Source: Clostridium thermarum (GTDB lineage Bacteria > Bacillota > Clostridia > Clostridiales > Clostridiaceae). From it: 64,000 bases of DNA. Shown here one piece after another: positions 35,096-44,426 of this stretch (its first letter is position 1; each line of letters starts with the position of its first letter). The stretch spans positions 2,423,860 through 2,487,859 of the forward strand of contig NZ_CP040924.1 in the NCBI RefSeq assembly GCF_006351925.1, written 5' to 3'. The notes below the pieces were generated by a model, which was not told the DNA's origin, did no database searches, and saw only the letters and a list, made by a program, of their open reading frames with translations. The translations under genes and the position numbers were made by a program.

Positions 35096-35169
35096 TAAAT
35101 AATTTATATGAATTTATAATATAATTGGCCCATTGACCTCCTTATTTTCTAAATAATTATCCTAAAATA

Positions 35170-35580
35170 TTAAGCGGCGTACTTTTTGATGAATTCCGGT
35201 AATTCTTCACTTTCATGATTTATGTTTATATATATCTGTAACCCAAATTTAGTGCTTAGTGCTTCAAGCTGCAAAAACAAATGTGCCGCATCACTTACAT
35301 TTCCGGACACAATATTAAACAAACCATCAATAAAAATGGTCTCAATATCGTAATCCTCTGAGAGCATGCCGCACAGAAATCCATAAAAACTGTTATAATC
35401 TTTTAGTGAGAAGTCATCTGTAGAAATAAATCTTATTCTTCTGTCCAATTCTAACATAGGTCGCTTGTCATCATCGATATACACGATATTTCCCTTAGTG
35501 CTGCCAACGCATTCGTTAGCCATGGCAATTAAATTTTTTGTCTTTCCAGAGCCTCTTTTCCCGCAAAATACTTGAATCAT
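35170..35580 (-). CDS. Small P-loop NTPase-like protein
   Basis: A 136-residue protein with a clean Walker A motif at the start (VFCGKRGSGKTKNLIAMA) and a Walker B-like strand (DIETIFIDGLFNIV). The C-terminal part ends QIYININHESEELPEFIKKYAA, with an NxN sensor-like stretch. It is too short for a full AAA+ or kinase. Similar small ATPases of unknown role occur in Clostridia. The AAAGGGGTG site fixes ATG 35580. It is transcribed toward tyrS but separated by a terminator. Confidence 0.75.
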   Translation of the reverse strand: MIQVFCGKRGSGKTKNLIAMANECVGSTKGNIVYIDDDKRPMLELDRRIRFISTDDFSLKDYNSFYGFLCGMLSEDYDIETIFIDGLFNIVSGNVSDAAHLFLQLEALSTKFGLQIYININHESEELPEFIKKYAA

Positions 35581-35703
35581 GATAAACACCCCTTTATAAT
35601 TTTTAGGTATCTATTATATATAAATATTATATAATATTCTGAATTTTTCCGCAATACAAAACCCCCAATTCATGTAAATGTTATCATATTGTTCACAATT
35701 CCA

Positions 35704-36864
35704 TTAACTTATGGTAAAATTCCTTACACCGGGATATATTACCTTAAAGGAATTACTGTCATAAGAATTAATAAATTTAACTTTACCTTTGTTTCTAAAG
35801 GCCTTTTTCATTATGGTAAATCCTCTGCCGTTCTGCAGGAACCTAATGCCACCATCCAGGGTTATCATTTTCTCATAGATCCACATATTTCTTTTAAAAT
35901 ACTCAAAGTTTTTTTGATTGTGGAAACTCCCTCTGATAAGATTACCTGGATTGCTGACAACGATACTGTTGTAACCTATAACCACTTCGATTTCTCTGTA
36001 AAAGGAAGTATAATCTCTATACAGGACAGCATTTTTAATGCCTTCCACAATGGCATAGCTGGGAAATTGTTCAGGAAGGATATCTTTAATTATCCTCTCA
36101 CTTTCATCAATAATTGTCATTAAGTTTCCTTGCACTATATATACCTTAGGAATATTTTCTCTTATATTATTCACTATTCTTACCATATTATGTGGTATAT
36201 ATACACTATTTATATCCGAGAAAACCAGTAGCCCACCAAGAGTTACTACTGTTTTATAGGTTTCTCTATCTTTTATAGTAATGCCGGCACTTTCCATTAA
36301 AAAATCTCTATTCTCATCATTTGTCTCTATTCCCTTGGACTTAAAATATCTATGAACTATGTCCATATTTAAGCACTCTACCGAACTTTTAAGAATTGGG
36401 CAGGTTTCAACATTTAGGTTCAGACTTTCCTGAAGTGCAGACACCAATTCCTGCTTTCTCATAGTATCGGTGGTAGATCCCCTTCTTATATAAAAGGCCC
36501 CATGCTCTCTTACCTGATAAGGTCTCTGATCTCCGTTATATATAGTAATAACAGCCAGTTGCTTTCCATATAAATTAAATATATCCAGAGATATTGGTAT
36601 AGGTGGCTCACATCTGGAACTTACAATTTGCTGCAGCATTTCCTCTGAAGGGAACTTCCCTTCTTCAATACCAATAACGGAGTGGGTCTTATCCTCAACA
36701 CCTACTACTATATAGCCTCTTCCCCCTTTAGAATTAGCAATGGCGCAAACATCCTTAGCAAGTTCTTTTTTTCCTGTTTCCGTTTCTAAATCAAGTTTAA
36801 GTTTAAAATCAAGCTTACGACCTTCATTTTTCTTTATGAGGTTCATGAGTTTTTTCTTATCCAT
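35704..36864 (-). CDS. AlbA_2 (Schlafen-type) putative transcriptional regulator
   Basis: A 386-residue protein. The N-terminal AlbA_2 domain (about 10-130) shows EGRKLDFKLKLDLETETGKKELAKDVCAIANSKGGRGYIVVGVED and FYIRRGSTTDTMRKQE. The C-terminal half resembles the degenerate ATPase module (HATPase_c_4) of this family: AIVEGIKNAVLYRDYTSFYREIEVVIGYNSIVVSNPGNL. Members are called ATP-binding or DNA-binding regulators, with little experimental proof. It is divergent from the DUF1576 gene and might control it; this is inference from position only. Confidence 0.85.
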   Translation of the reverse strand: MDKKKLMNLIKKNEGRKLDFKLKLDLETETGKKELAKDVCAIANSKGGRGYIVVGVEDKTHSVIGIEEGKFPSEEMLQQIVSSRCEPPIPISLDIFNLYGKQLAVITIYNGDQRPYQVREHGAFYIRRGSTTDTMRKQELVSALQESLNLNVETCPILKSSVECLNMDIVHRYFKSKGIETNDENRDFLMESAGITIKDRETYKTVVTLGGLLVFSDINSVYIPHNMVRIVNNIRENIPKVYIVQGNLMTIIDESERIIKDILPEQFPSYAIVEGIKNAVLYRDYTSFYREIEVVIGYNSIVVSNPGNLIRGSFHNQKNFEYFKRNMWIYEKMITLDGGIRFLQNGRGFTIMKKAFRNKGKVKFINSYDSNSFKVIYPGVRNFTIS

Positions 36865-37002
36865 TATCCAATCCCCTCTCTTAAATTGAAATATATGTAT
36901 ATATATTATTATATTACGTAATAAAATTTATTGATAGCAAAAGAATTTAATTTTAATTATAATATAATAGAAAATAGTTCTGTTTAATACTAATAGAAAG
37001 GA

Positions 37003-38289
37003 ATGATTGTTATAGATCTATCATCTTCCGGACAGCCTACTGTCCCACAAACCTCTGACATGATAAAGTATGCCGTTCTATCAGCCTATGGATTCTCCTA
37101 TGTTATTTTTGCTTTCTTTATTGATAGACCAGCAGAAATTTTCAATGGTATAAGAACAATAATTAGCCAAACTGATAAATTGATAACTGATTATTTTGTT
37201 GTAGGGGGTTTAGGTGCTTCATTTTTTAATGCCGGTATATTGACTTTGATATCTATACTCATCCTGTATCTTCAAGATATTAATATAACTGGTGTATCTA
37301 TTGCTGCTATCTTTTTAATGTCGGGCTTTGGACTTTTTGGTAAAAATATCTTTAATGTTTGGCCTATACTTTTAGGAGTGTTTATTTATTCTAAAGTACA
37401 AAAAGAAAAGTTTTCGAAATATATATACATAGCCCTGTTTGGTACCAGCATGGCTCCCACTATATCTGAGCTAATATTCATTGGAGATGGAGCATCCTTC
37501 CAAAGATTTTGCCTGGGGATCTTCATTGGTGGGGTAATAGGATTCATTCTTCCCCCATTGTCAACTTACCTGTTAAGAGTGCATCAAGGTTATAATTTAT
37601 ATAACGTAGGTTTTACTGCAGGTATTATTACTACAGTTATGGTTTCATTGTTTAAATCCTATGGATTTGTTACTGAAACAAGGTTAATATGGTATACAGA
37701 TAATAGTACAGCCTTAACTATATTTCTAATCTTATTATTTTCCTCAATGATAGTCGTAGGATATTATTTAAACGGCAGGTCCTTTAAAAATGTAAAGAAT
37801 GTATTTTCATACTCCGGCAGGTTGATAACAGATTTCGTTCTGTTGGAAGGCTTTGGAGTAAGCTTGATAAATATGGGTGTCAACGGTTTTATAGGTATGC
37901 TATATATAATAATTGTAGGCGGTCCATTAAATGGTCCAACCTTAGGGGGTATTTTCACTATAGTTGGATTTAGTGCCTTTGGTAAACACTTAAAGAATAT
38001 TATACCTATATTTATAGGCGTTTTATTGGGCAGCATGACAAAAACCTGGAATATTAACGATCCATCTATTCTTCTGGTTGCTCTTTTCGGCACAGGCCTT
38101 GCTCCTATTGCAGGACAGTTTGGATGGCAGTACGGAATATTAGCAGGTTTTATAAATTCTTCCGTTGCATTAAATGTTGGAGTTTTACACGGAGGCTTAA
38201 ATCTATATAACACCGGCTTCTCCGCTGGTATAGTTGCAGCTTTCTTAATCCCAATTATTGAAGCATTCAGAAAGGATGTAGACCTATGA
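37003..38289 (+). CDS. DUF1576 membrane protein with two homologous halves
   Basis: A 428-residue, very hydrophobic protein with roughly 12 membrane helices. Residues about 60-215 and 265-425 are similar in order: KLITDYFVVGGLGASFFNAG / RLITDFVLLEGFGVSLINMG; MSGFGLFGKNIFNVWPILLG / IVGFSAFGKHLKNIIPIFIG; ALFGTSMAPTISE / ALFGTGLAPIAGQ; QGYNLYNVGFTAGII / GGLNLYNTGFSAGIV. The family is widespread in Firmicutes and uncharacterised to my knowledge; the duplicated fold suggests a transporter. The stop overlaps the next gene by 4 bases. The ribosome site AGAAAGGA is unusually close to the ATG. Confidence 0.88.
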   Translation: MIVIDLSSSGQPTVPQTSDMIKYAVLSAYGFSYVIFAFFIDRPAEIFNGIRTIISQTDKLITDYFVVGGLGASFFNAGILTLISILILYLQDINITGVSIAAIFLMSGFGLFGKNIFNVWPILLGVFIYSKVQKEKFSKYIYIALFGTSMAPTISELIFIGDGASFQRFCLGIFIGGVIGFILPPLSTYLLRVHQGYNLYNVGFTAGIITTVMVSLFKSYGFVTETRLIWYTDNSTALTIFLILLFSSMIVVGYYLNGRSFKNVKNVFSYSGRLITDFVLLEGFGVSLINMGVNGFIGMLYIIIVGGPLNGPTLGGIFTIVGFSAFGKHLKNIIPIFIGVLLGSMTKTWNINDPSILLVALFGTGLAPIAGQFGWQYGILAGFINSSVALNVGVLHGGLNLYNTGFSAGIVAAFLIPIIEAFRKDVDL

Positions 38290-38627
38290 AACATATAAAG
38301 AAAAAAATTTCAAATATTATTGGTGAACTCACTATGTTCTTTTTCTCCATCGGAGCTACAGATATTTCTTTAGAATTGCAGGATAAAGATGAGAAGTTCA
38401 TTCTTTATCTAAGATGCAACTACTCCGATGCTCAGGAAGCAAAGATAAGCAAACTAGTAAAAGCCCTGCAATGTCCAAAAGGTGAGGCCATAGAAGAGCA
38501 TTATTGGGGACTGGCAGGTAATTCAGAATGGGATGTAGAGTTTACTCTTATAGGTGTGATGGTAGACGACTTCGAAATAACTTACAAGGATAATTTACTA
38601 AAGCTTATACTGGTAAAAAACAAGTAA
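38286..38627 (+). CDS. Hypothetical soluble partner of the DUF1576 protein
   Basis: A 113-residue protein translationally coupled (ATGA overlap) to the DUF1576 gene. Helical start (HIKKKISNIIGELTMFFFSIGATDISLEL) followed by beta strands (FILYLRCNYSD; WDVEFTLIGVMVDDFEITY) and a basic end. There are no membrane segments or known motifs, and I do not recognise it. The overlap suggests that it acts with the membrane protein, perhaps as a cytosolic regulator. Confidence 0.7.
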   Translation: MKHIKKKISNIIGELTMFFFSIGATDISLELQDKDEKFILYLRCNYSDAQEAKISKLVKALQCPKGEAIEEHYWGLAGNSEWDVEFTLIGVMVDDFEITYKDNLLKLILVKNK

Positions 38628-38688
38628 TTTCGAAGATTAAACCGCAAATTTAATAATGCGGGTCTTAATTATTGGTCTATATTAGTTA

Positions 38689-38744
38689 TATAAAAGTTGA
38701 AACCACTGCTAAACATATGTTTAGCAGTGGTTTCAACTTTTATA
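38689..38744. terminator. 56-bp perfect palindrome, bidirectional terminator
   Basis: A perfect palindrome without spacer, centred at CAT|ATG (38716/38717); the arms contain AAAAGTTGAAACCACTGC and its complement. It lies between the convergent 38286-38627 and GGDEF genes, so it can end both transcripts. Confidence 0.8.
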
Positions 38745-38778
38745 GAGAACTATCTGCCACGGTATTTGTTTACAAATG

Positions 38779-39855
38779 TTAACTTCTGGAAGATACAACA
38801 ATATTCCGTCCCATTTCCTTTGCTTTATATAGCATATCATCAGCACAACCCAATATTTCCTCCAGGTTTTTCCCATCCTCCGGGTAAAAACTTATACCAA
38901 AACTTGCAGTATTCCTCTTTGTCTGACCGCCATACTCTATGTCCTTCAAACTAATTTTCCGTCTAATTTCTTCTATTTTTTCATATACTGCTGAAAAAGT
39001 TTCTACCCTATCCAAATATATGACCAATTCCTCCCCTCCATACCGGGCCACAATATCATTTATATCAATGCTATCATGAACCAATTCAGCAATTTGCTTT
39101 AACACTTCATCGCCGAAGGGATGTCCATAAATATCGTTCACCTTTTTAAAATAATCCATGTCCATCATTACGACTGCAAATTTTTTGTCTTTCTCAGTCT
39201 TAATTATATTACTTACTCTATCAAAGAAATATCTTCTATTAAATATCCCCATCAGCGGATCTTTAATAGAACTTTCTCTTACCTTATTATAAAGAAAATT
39301 ATTTTCTAACGCTATAGCGATTTGATTTGCGATAGAGGTAATAAATTTTATATGTTCATCACTAAAAAAATTCCACAAGGTATGTTCAACAATAAAATAG
39401 CCTATAAACTTGTCTCTTAAATGTATAGGTACACCAATTAATGAATGTATTTCGCTGCTACCATTTTCGCTTTCATAGATAGCATTTTCGGAATTTATTA
39501 TAAAGGGCTCGTGATTTTCAAGAGCCCTCAATTTTTCTTCACTAACATAGTAACAATATTTTGTGGATTTATTAGTGGCTCGGATTTCTATTGTATCCTC
39601 TTCTTTTATATAAATTGAAGAATATGAGACTCCCAAAATACCCAGTATCATATCATTTATCATTGGTATAAGATTTTCATCCCCAAGATATGAATTTATG
39701 TATTTGCTTACCTCAATGATATTGGCCATCGCGTCAAGACTCTTTTCCAGCCTGATTATCTTCTCCATGGCCATCTGATAATTTCTCTCACTGAAATTTA
39801 CATAGTCTCCATACTCTTTTAAAAGTTGCTCATACAACTCTTTGTAATTACTCAT
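38779..39855 (-). CDS. Diguanylate cyclase with GAF domain
   Basis: A 358-residue signalling protein. An N-terminal coiled part is followed by a GAF domain (about 45-190: SKYINSYLGDENLIPMINDMILGILG; SLIGVPIHLRDKFIGYFIVEH), a short linker and a GGDEF domain (about 198-355: DPLMGIFNRRYFFDRV, MMDMDYFKKVNDIYGHPFGDEVL, catalytic RYGGEELVIYL). It should make cyclic di-GMP in response to a GAF ligand. The inhibitory RxxD site is missing (DIND at that place). No membrane segments. The AGGGGT site fits ATG 39855. Confidence 0.92.
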   Translation of the reverse strand: MSNYKELYEQLLKEYGDYVNFSERNYQMAMEKIIRLEKSLDAMANIIEVSKYINSYLGDENLIPMINDMILGILGVSYSSIYIKEEDTIEIRATNKSTKYCYYVSEEKLRALENHEPFIINSENAIYESENGSSEIHSLIGVPIHLRDKFIGYFIVEHTLWNFFSDEHIKFITSIANQIAIALENNFLYNKVRESSIKDPLMGIFNRRYFFDRVSNIIKTEKDKKFAVVMMDMDYFKKVNDIYGHPFGDEVLKQIAELVHDSIDINDIVARYGGEELVIYLDRVETFSAVYEKIEEIRRKISLKDIEYGGQTKRNTASFGISFYPEDGKNLEEILGCADDMLYKAKEMGRNIVVSSRS

Positions 39856-39902
39856 AAGCATTACCCCTAAAATTTTGTAGACCGTTCTTATGCAATCCGC
39901 AT

Positions 39903-40394
39903 TTACCTATAATTTACAAACTGCAAATCCACACCAAAGTCCTTCGATTTTAACAGCTGTATGACAGCCTGAAGATCATCCTTATCTTTACCTGTTACCC
40001 TGACTTGATTCTCCATTATCTGCGCTTGCACTTTTATCTTACTACCTTTTATTTCTGCAACAATGTCTTTAGCCTTTTCTTTTGATATTCCCTTTACTAT
40101 CTTAACATTTTGTCTCACAGTGCCCAGTGATGCCTTTTCAACCTTACCAAAATCTAAAGCTTTTACGGAAACGCCCCTCTTTATGCATTTTGCCTTCAGA
40201 ATCTCAGTTGCAGCTTTAAGTTTAAATTCATCTTCTGTAGATATCTTTATTATATCATCATTTAAAACAAGCTCTGTCTTAGAATTTTTAAAGTCATATC
40301 TTTGGCCTATCTCTTTCATTGCTTGATTGACAGCATTATCTACTTCCTGCATATTAACTTCAGATACAATATCAAATGAATAATTACCTGCCAT
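39903..40394 (-). CDS. yajQ: YajQ-family nucleotide-binding protein
   Basis: A 163-residue protein of the YajQ/UPF0234 family. Conserved features are [40 protein letters not shown]-like [17 protein letters not shown], and the end [31 protein letters not shown]. Members bind RNA or nucleotides, and in some proteobacteria bind cyclic di-GMP. It lies directly upstream of the GGDEF gene in the same direction (47 bases), an intriguing pairing. Ligand in this organism is unknown. Confidence 0.95.
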   Translation of the reverse strand: MAGNYSFDIVSEVNMQEVDNAVNQAMKEIGQRYDFKNSKTELVLNDDIIKISTEDEFKLKAATEILKAKCIKRGVSVKALDFGKVEKASLGTVRQNVKIVKGISKEKAKDIVAEIKGSKIKVQAQIMENQVRVTGKDKDDLQAVIQLLKSKDFGVDLQFVNYR

Positions 40395-40520
40395 TTAACA
40401 TCCCTCTTTTTAAAAGATATTTATATATCAGTGTCTGCATTAATGTATCTACAATAATGCACATATATACAATTATAATATTAATTTATTTTTTTCACAT
40501 ATTCAATAAGATTTTTAGAT

Positions 40521-41630
40521 TTAGTAAAAATCTGTTTTAGTACTGCTGCCCTCAATATTTACATATGCTTTCACTTCTAATTGCGTAATAGTAATGGGAT
40601 TATCAATATTAACTTTAGGATAGTATCTATGCAGTTCCTCTCCGATTTCAAAAATATCAATTTCCTTCAGGCTATATTCATCAAAAAGTTGTGAGATATA
40701 TTTTTTAATATTCTCTTCTGCACTTCTTTCCAGTTTTGAAATATTCTCTTCACACATATTAAACATATATTGACTCTCTGCTAAACTTGTCTTTACGTTA
40801 ATTATCTTTATTAGTTTTATCTTTTTACCGTCATATTTTATTTTCGTTTTTGTTTTGCTGCCCAATATTTCAAGAGTTATATAGCCCTGTGGACTATCAG
40901 GATTTGTAACCTCCAAAGTTCCGCTTTTTACCCTGTCCCTAAGAAAGTTATAGCTCTGTGTCTGTTGCCTCGGTATGTAATCTGTCATTTTATCATTTTG
41001 TATAACAGCCCCTCCATCAAGCTCTATCTTATCCATCAATGAATCTCTCTTTATTCTTAATGCTGGTATAACTTGGGTATTGGACTTTAAGTATCTGCTG
41101 TTTAAGAATTCATTGACATTTACTATAACTGCTCTGGAAGCATCCCCAATGGTGTTAATCAAAGTATCTACATATATTCCAAGATACTCCTCATCCTTAG
41201 GCTGTAATTTAAATAGGTCTTGTAAATCTCCTAAATACACGAAGACAAAGGGCCTTATCAAGAACTCCTGATCCCTGTCTATAAAGTCCAAAACTGGTTT
41301 TAACCCCTTTCTCGCTGCTCTTTCGCTGAAAATCAGAGCTTTATTTTGAGTGTAATTATGTTTAAATCCAGATGCCAAACTTAAATTTCTTATTGCTTCA
41401 AAAATCGTCTTACCTTCTATTTTATTAATAAGTCTTACCCCTTGCTCTGCCCCTTGGGCTGTACCCTTAAAAGGTTTAAAGGTCTCCGTGTATACAACTA
41501 TATTATCATTTTCATCTATATCAATTAAGACAGCCAAATCAAACATCACTCTATTTATATCCCTGTAGTTGAAACATCCGGCAAAGAGAAAAACTACAGC
41601 AAAGAGCATTGATAATAATCGCATTTTCAT
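40521..41630 (-). CDS. gerKC: Spore germinant receptor lipoprotein, GerKC type
   Basis: A 369-residue Ger(x)C lipoprotein. Signal peptide with lipobox FLFAGC (Cys at residue 19), then the family start NYRDINRVMFDLAVLIDIDENDNIVVYTETFKP. Further typical stretches are GKTIFEAIRNLSLASGFKHNYTQNKALIFSERAARKGLKPVLDFIDRDQEFLIRPFVFV and the C-terminal domain. It would sit on the outer face of the spore inner membrane with the A and B subunits. Its start overlaps the gerKA stop (ATGA). Confidence 0.95.
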   Translation of the reverse strand: MKMRLLSMLFAVVFLFAGCFNYRDINRVMFDLAVLIDIDENDNIVVYTETFKPFKGTAQGAEQGVRLINKIEGKTIFEAIRNLSLASGFKHNYTQNKALIFSERAARKGLKPVLDFIDRDQEFLIRPFVFVYLGDLQDLFKLQPKDEEYLGIYVDTLINTIGDASRAVIVNVNEFLNSRYLKSNTQVIPALRIKRDSLMDKIELDGGAVIQNDKMTDYIPRQQTQSYNFLRDRVKSGTLEVTNPDSPQGYITLEILGSKTKTKIKYDGKKIKLIKIINVKTSLAESQYMFNMCEENISKLERSAEENIKKYISQLFDEYSLKEIDIFEIGEELHRYYPKVNIDNPITITQLEVKAYVNIEGSSTKTDFY

Positions 41631-43027
41631 TTTTTATCATTCCTTTTAAGTATATCTCTTGATATTGTTGATAGCTTTTTTCGGATGATGGTATCCTTCA
41701 GCCTGATTTTTTTATTTGTTCCTACGGGGTATAAGTATGGATAATTACAGGTTTTTAAACCACTTAGATGTGTTACCAGCATAAAGAACCCTATATAAAC
41801 CCCGGGAAAGCCGTTAAAAGACCCAAATAAAATTAATATTAATGACCAAATTGTTATGCCGCCGTAAAGCTTTGGAATGAGAAAATAGCAAATGGATGAT
41901 AGTGATACAATCAGCACAGTAGCCTGAGAAGTAATTCCGGCACCTACTGCTGCATCCCCCAGTATCAATGCTCCCACAATGCTCATCGCTTGACCAATTG
42001 GCTGTGGAAGCCTTATACCAGCCTCCTTTATAAGTTGAAAAAATAAAAACATAAGTAATACCTCTACTGTTGTGGGAAAGGGTACACCAGCCCGTGACAC
42101 TGCTAACCTGAAGACGAATACTGTGGGTATAAGAGAGAAATGATGGGTCGTAATAGCTATATATGCTGCAGTTAAAAAGGTGGCAATAAAAAATGCACTC
42201 CATCGAATAATTCTTGATAGATTTGCATAGTAGCGGTTGATATAGTAATCATCTCCGGTCTGAAAATTCTCCACAAAAAAATATGGTACAGTAACCACAT
42301 TGGGTGTTCCGTCCACTATGACAGCTACCCTTCCTTCCATTAGCTTGGAAGCTATCTTATCCGGTTTCTCACTATGCCCAATCACATCAAAAATAGTTTC
42401 CCCAGACTTTAAGACAGAGTCCACATAATTTGTGTCCAGAACAAAATCATAATTTATACTGTTAAGCTTATTTTTTACATACTGTAAGACTCCTTCATCT
42501 GCAATACTTTCTATATAACTAATCACTACTAAAGTCTGACTTTGCTCCCCCATAACTATATTTTCAAATTTAAGGTTAGGATTCCTTATTCTTCTTCTGA
42601 TCAGTGCAATATTGTCTGCTAAACTTTCTGAAAAACCCTCCCTAGGCCCTTTAAGTACCGCTTCCGTCTCCGGTATGGTAATATTTCTTTTTGCAAATCC
42701 CTTTGCCTCGCAGAAAACTGCCTTGCTGAAGGACTCCATGATTATTACTACGTCACCTGAAAGTATATGTAAGAGAGCATCCTCCGGTGTCGTTACATCT
42801 CCCAAATTATTAGAATGTAAAATTTTCTCCTTTACTTCATCCATGGAAGCGATAGTTCCTTTATAATCAAGCAAAGGTTGAATGATAAATTCACTAATGG
42901 TCTTGGAGTCACACATATTATCTATAAATATCAGGCATGTTTTTGTGCCGGCTACAATTATATCTCTATACTTAACATCAAAGTTGTTGCTCAATTTATT
43001 CTTTATGTACTGAAGATAGATCTCCAT
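41627..43027 (-). CDS. gerKA: Spore germinant receptor subunit A, GerKA type
   Basis: A 466-residue GerA-family membrane protein. The N-terminal soluble part includes SEFIIQPLLDYKG and the diagnostic ESFSKAVFCEAKGFAKRNITIPETEAVLKGPREGFSESLADNIALIRRRIRNPNLKFE. Then come YFFVENFQTGDDYYINRYYANLSRIIRW and the C-terminal membrane helices (TTVEVLLMFLFFQLIKEAGIRLPQPIGQAMSIVGALILGDAAVGAG). The open frame reaches 43117, but the GAGGGGG site places the start at ATG 43027. It is first in the gerKA-gerKC operon. Confidence 0.96.
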   Translation of the reverse strand: MEIYLQYIKNKLSNNFDVKYRDIIVAGTKTCLIFIDNMCDSKTISEFIIQPLLDYKGTIASMDEVKEKILHSNNLGDVTTPEDALLHILSGDVVIIMESFSKAVFCEAKGFAKRNITIPETEAVLKGPREGFSESLADNIALIRRRIRNPNLKFENIVMGEQSQTLVVISYIESIADEGVLQYVKNKLNSINYDFVLDTNYVDSVLKSGETIFDVIGHSEKPDKIASKLMEGRVAVIVDGTPNVVTVPYFFVENFQTGDDYYINRYYANLSRIIRWSAFFIATFLTAAYIAITTHHFSLIPTVFVFRLAVSRAGVPFPTTVEVLLMFLFFQLIKEAGIRLPQPIGQAMSIVGALILGDAAVGAGITSQATVLIVSLSSICYFLIPKLYGGITIWSLILILFGSFNGFPGVYIGFFMLVTHLSGLKTCNYPYLYPVGTNKKIRLKDTIIRKKLSTISRDILKRNDKK

Positions 43028-43170
43028 AGTCATACCCCCTCTATGCTTCTTTTCCGTATAAATACTCCTGGTATTAGTATCTATCAATATTTGTTTAATA
43101 TTCGTATTTCTGTCCATAATATATAAGATATAAAAGGAATATACTGATATTTACTTAGAGAGGTATATAA

Positions 43171-44244
43171 ATGGAAAATATAAATTTATTTCACTTAATG
43201 TTTTTGATCTGGGGAACGTCAATAGTTTCCATGAAAACCAATATCACTACATTATTATCCTTGGCCGGCAGAGATACCTGGATAGCCGTGGGTATAGCTT
43301 CTGTTATAGCTCTGTTTTACTTAATATATGTTACCAATGTAATGCAAAAGACAAATAACTATGATATTGCCCACATCTATAGAAAAGCTCTGGGGAATAC
43401 CTTAGGAAATATTCTTATTGTCTATTCATTATTGAATTTAATTCTAACACTTATAGAATGTGCCTCCGTTGAGGCAAGTGCCATGCATATAAATCTATTT
43501 ATAGAAACACCCCAATGGTACCTTATACTTTTTTTTGTAATTCCTGCTATTTACAGCGTGAAGAAAGGCCTTTCTCCTATAGTAAACATATCAATAATCG
43601 GAGTTTGCTTTGCCATATTTGCGGGAATAAACCTGGTGATGCTTACAGCTCCCTATAAAAATTATAAATTCTTATTACCTATAATGGCAGATAACCTGAA
43701 TACTCAGTTTATATTTGCCATTATCTCTACCTTAGGCTATTATGGAAGCATATTTCTGGTTTTCCCTTTTTTCAAATTCGTATCTAATAAAAATAAGCTT
43801 ACAAGGTATAGCATCATTGGCTTTTTCTTTGTTATGCAAATGCATATAGTGTCTTCTGTAGGTACCATCGCTGCCTTTGGTCCCACAAGAGCAGCAAACT
43901 TGATCTTTCCCAAGCTTGTTCAAACACAGGAAATAAGACTCTTTGGATTTCTGGAAAGTGGTGAATTGTTTGTACTTTTCCAAATAATTGGCGGCTGGTT
44001 TGTTAAATACGTTATTACTTTTTTTGTAATTCGTGAGTTTCTTCGAAGTTTTAATGCTGACGGAAATTTCTTTATTTACTCAATTACCGGATTAGTAATC
44101 GCTGCATCTTATTTTATTTCTAGAGAATTTAAAATCTTATATAATGCTCTTTATATTCATTCCTATTTAAACTTTGCAGGCTTTATATGTGTACCGCTTA
44201 TTGTCTTTACAATTTTTAAGATAAAAAATTCAAAAAGTAATTAA
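43171..44244 (+). CDS. gerKB: Spore germinant receptor permease subunit, GerKB type
   Basis: A 357-residue permease of the amino acid/polyamine/organocation-like germination family with about ten helices. It begins NLFHLMFLIWGTSIVSMKTNITTLLSLAGRDTWIAV and contains ALGNTLGNILIVYSLLNLILTLIECAS and the ASAMHINLFIETPQWYLILFF region. It is divergent from gerKA-gerKC with 143 bases between the starts. The same split arrangement is known for gerK in Clostridium perfringens. The subunit forms the membrane core and probably binds the germinant. Confidence 0.94.
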   Translation: MENINLFHLMFLIWGTSIVSMKTNITTLLSLAGRDTWIAVGIASVIALFYLIYVTNVMQKTNNYDIAHIYRKALGNTLGNILIVYSLLNLILTLIECASVEASAMHINLFIETPQWYLILFFVIPAIYSVKKGLSPIVNISIIGVCFAIFAGINLVMLTAPYKNYKFLLPIMADNLNTQFIFAIISTLGYYGSIFLVFPFFKFVSNKNKLTRYSIIGFFFVMQMHIVSSVGTIAAFGPTRAANLIFPKLVQTQEIRLFGFLESGELFVLFQIIGGWFVKYVITFFVIREFLRSFNADGNFFIYSITGLVIAASYFISREFKILYNALYIHSYLNFAGFICVPLIVFTIFKIKNSKSN

Positions 44245-44426
44245 TATGTACTTTTAGAAAAAATCTGTTTATTGTATTTAACATTATTGAAAATTATGTA
44301 TTTTTTGATATAATAATTATGTAATATATTTTCGGGAAAAAATTATCATGACTATTACTTCCGCAAAATCCGGGAAAGTATTTAGTTCACGTATAATTAT
44401 CCCTAAGATTTTGAGGAGGTATAACC

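Noticed and set aside
34944..35169. T-box upstream of tyrS
   Set aside because: No GGTGG-x-ACCGCGG-type motif and no room for Stem I; only a strong terminator belonging to the neighbouring gene is present.
41814..42203. 129-codon minus-strand frame inside gerKA
   Set aside because: Alternate frame of a clearly functional GerA-family gene; odd composition and no start context.
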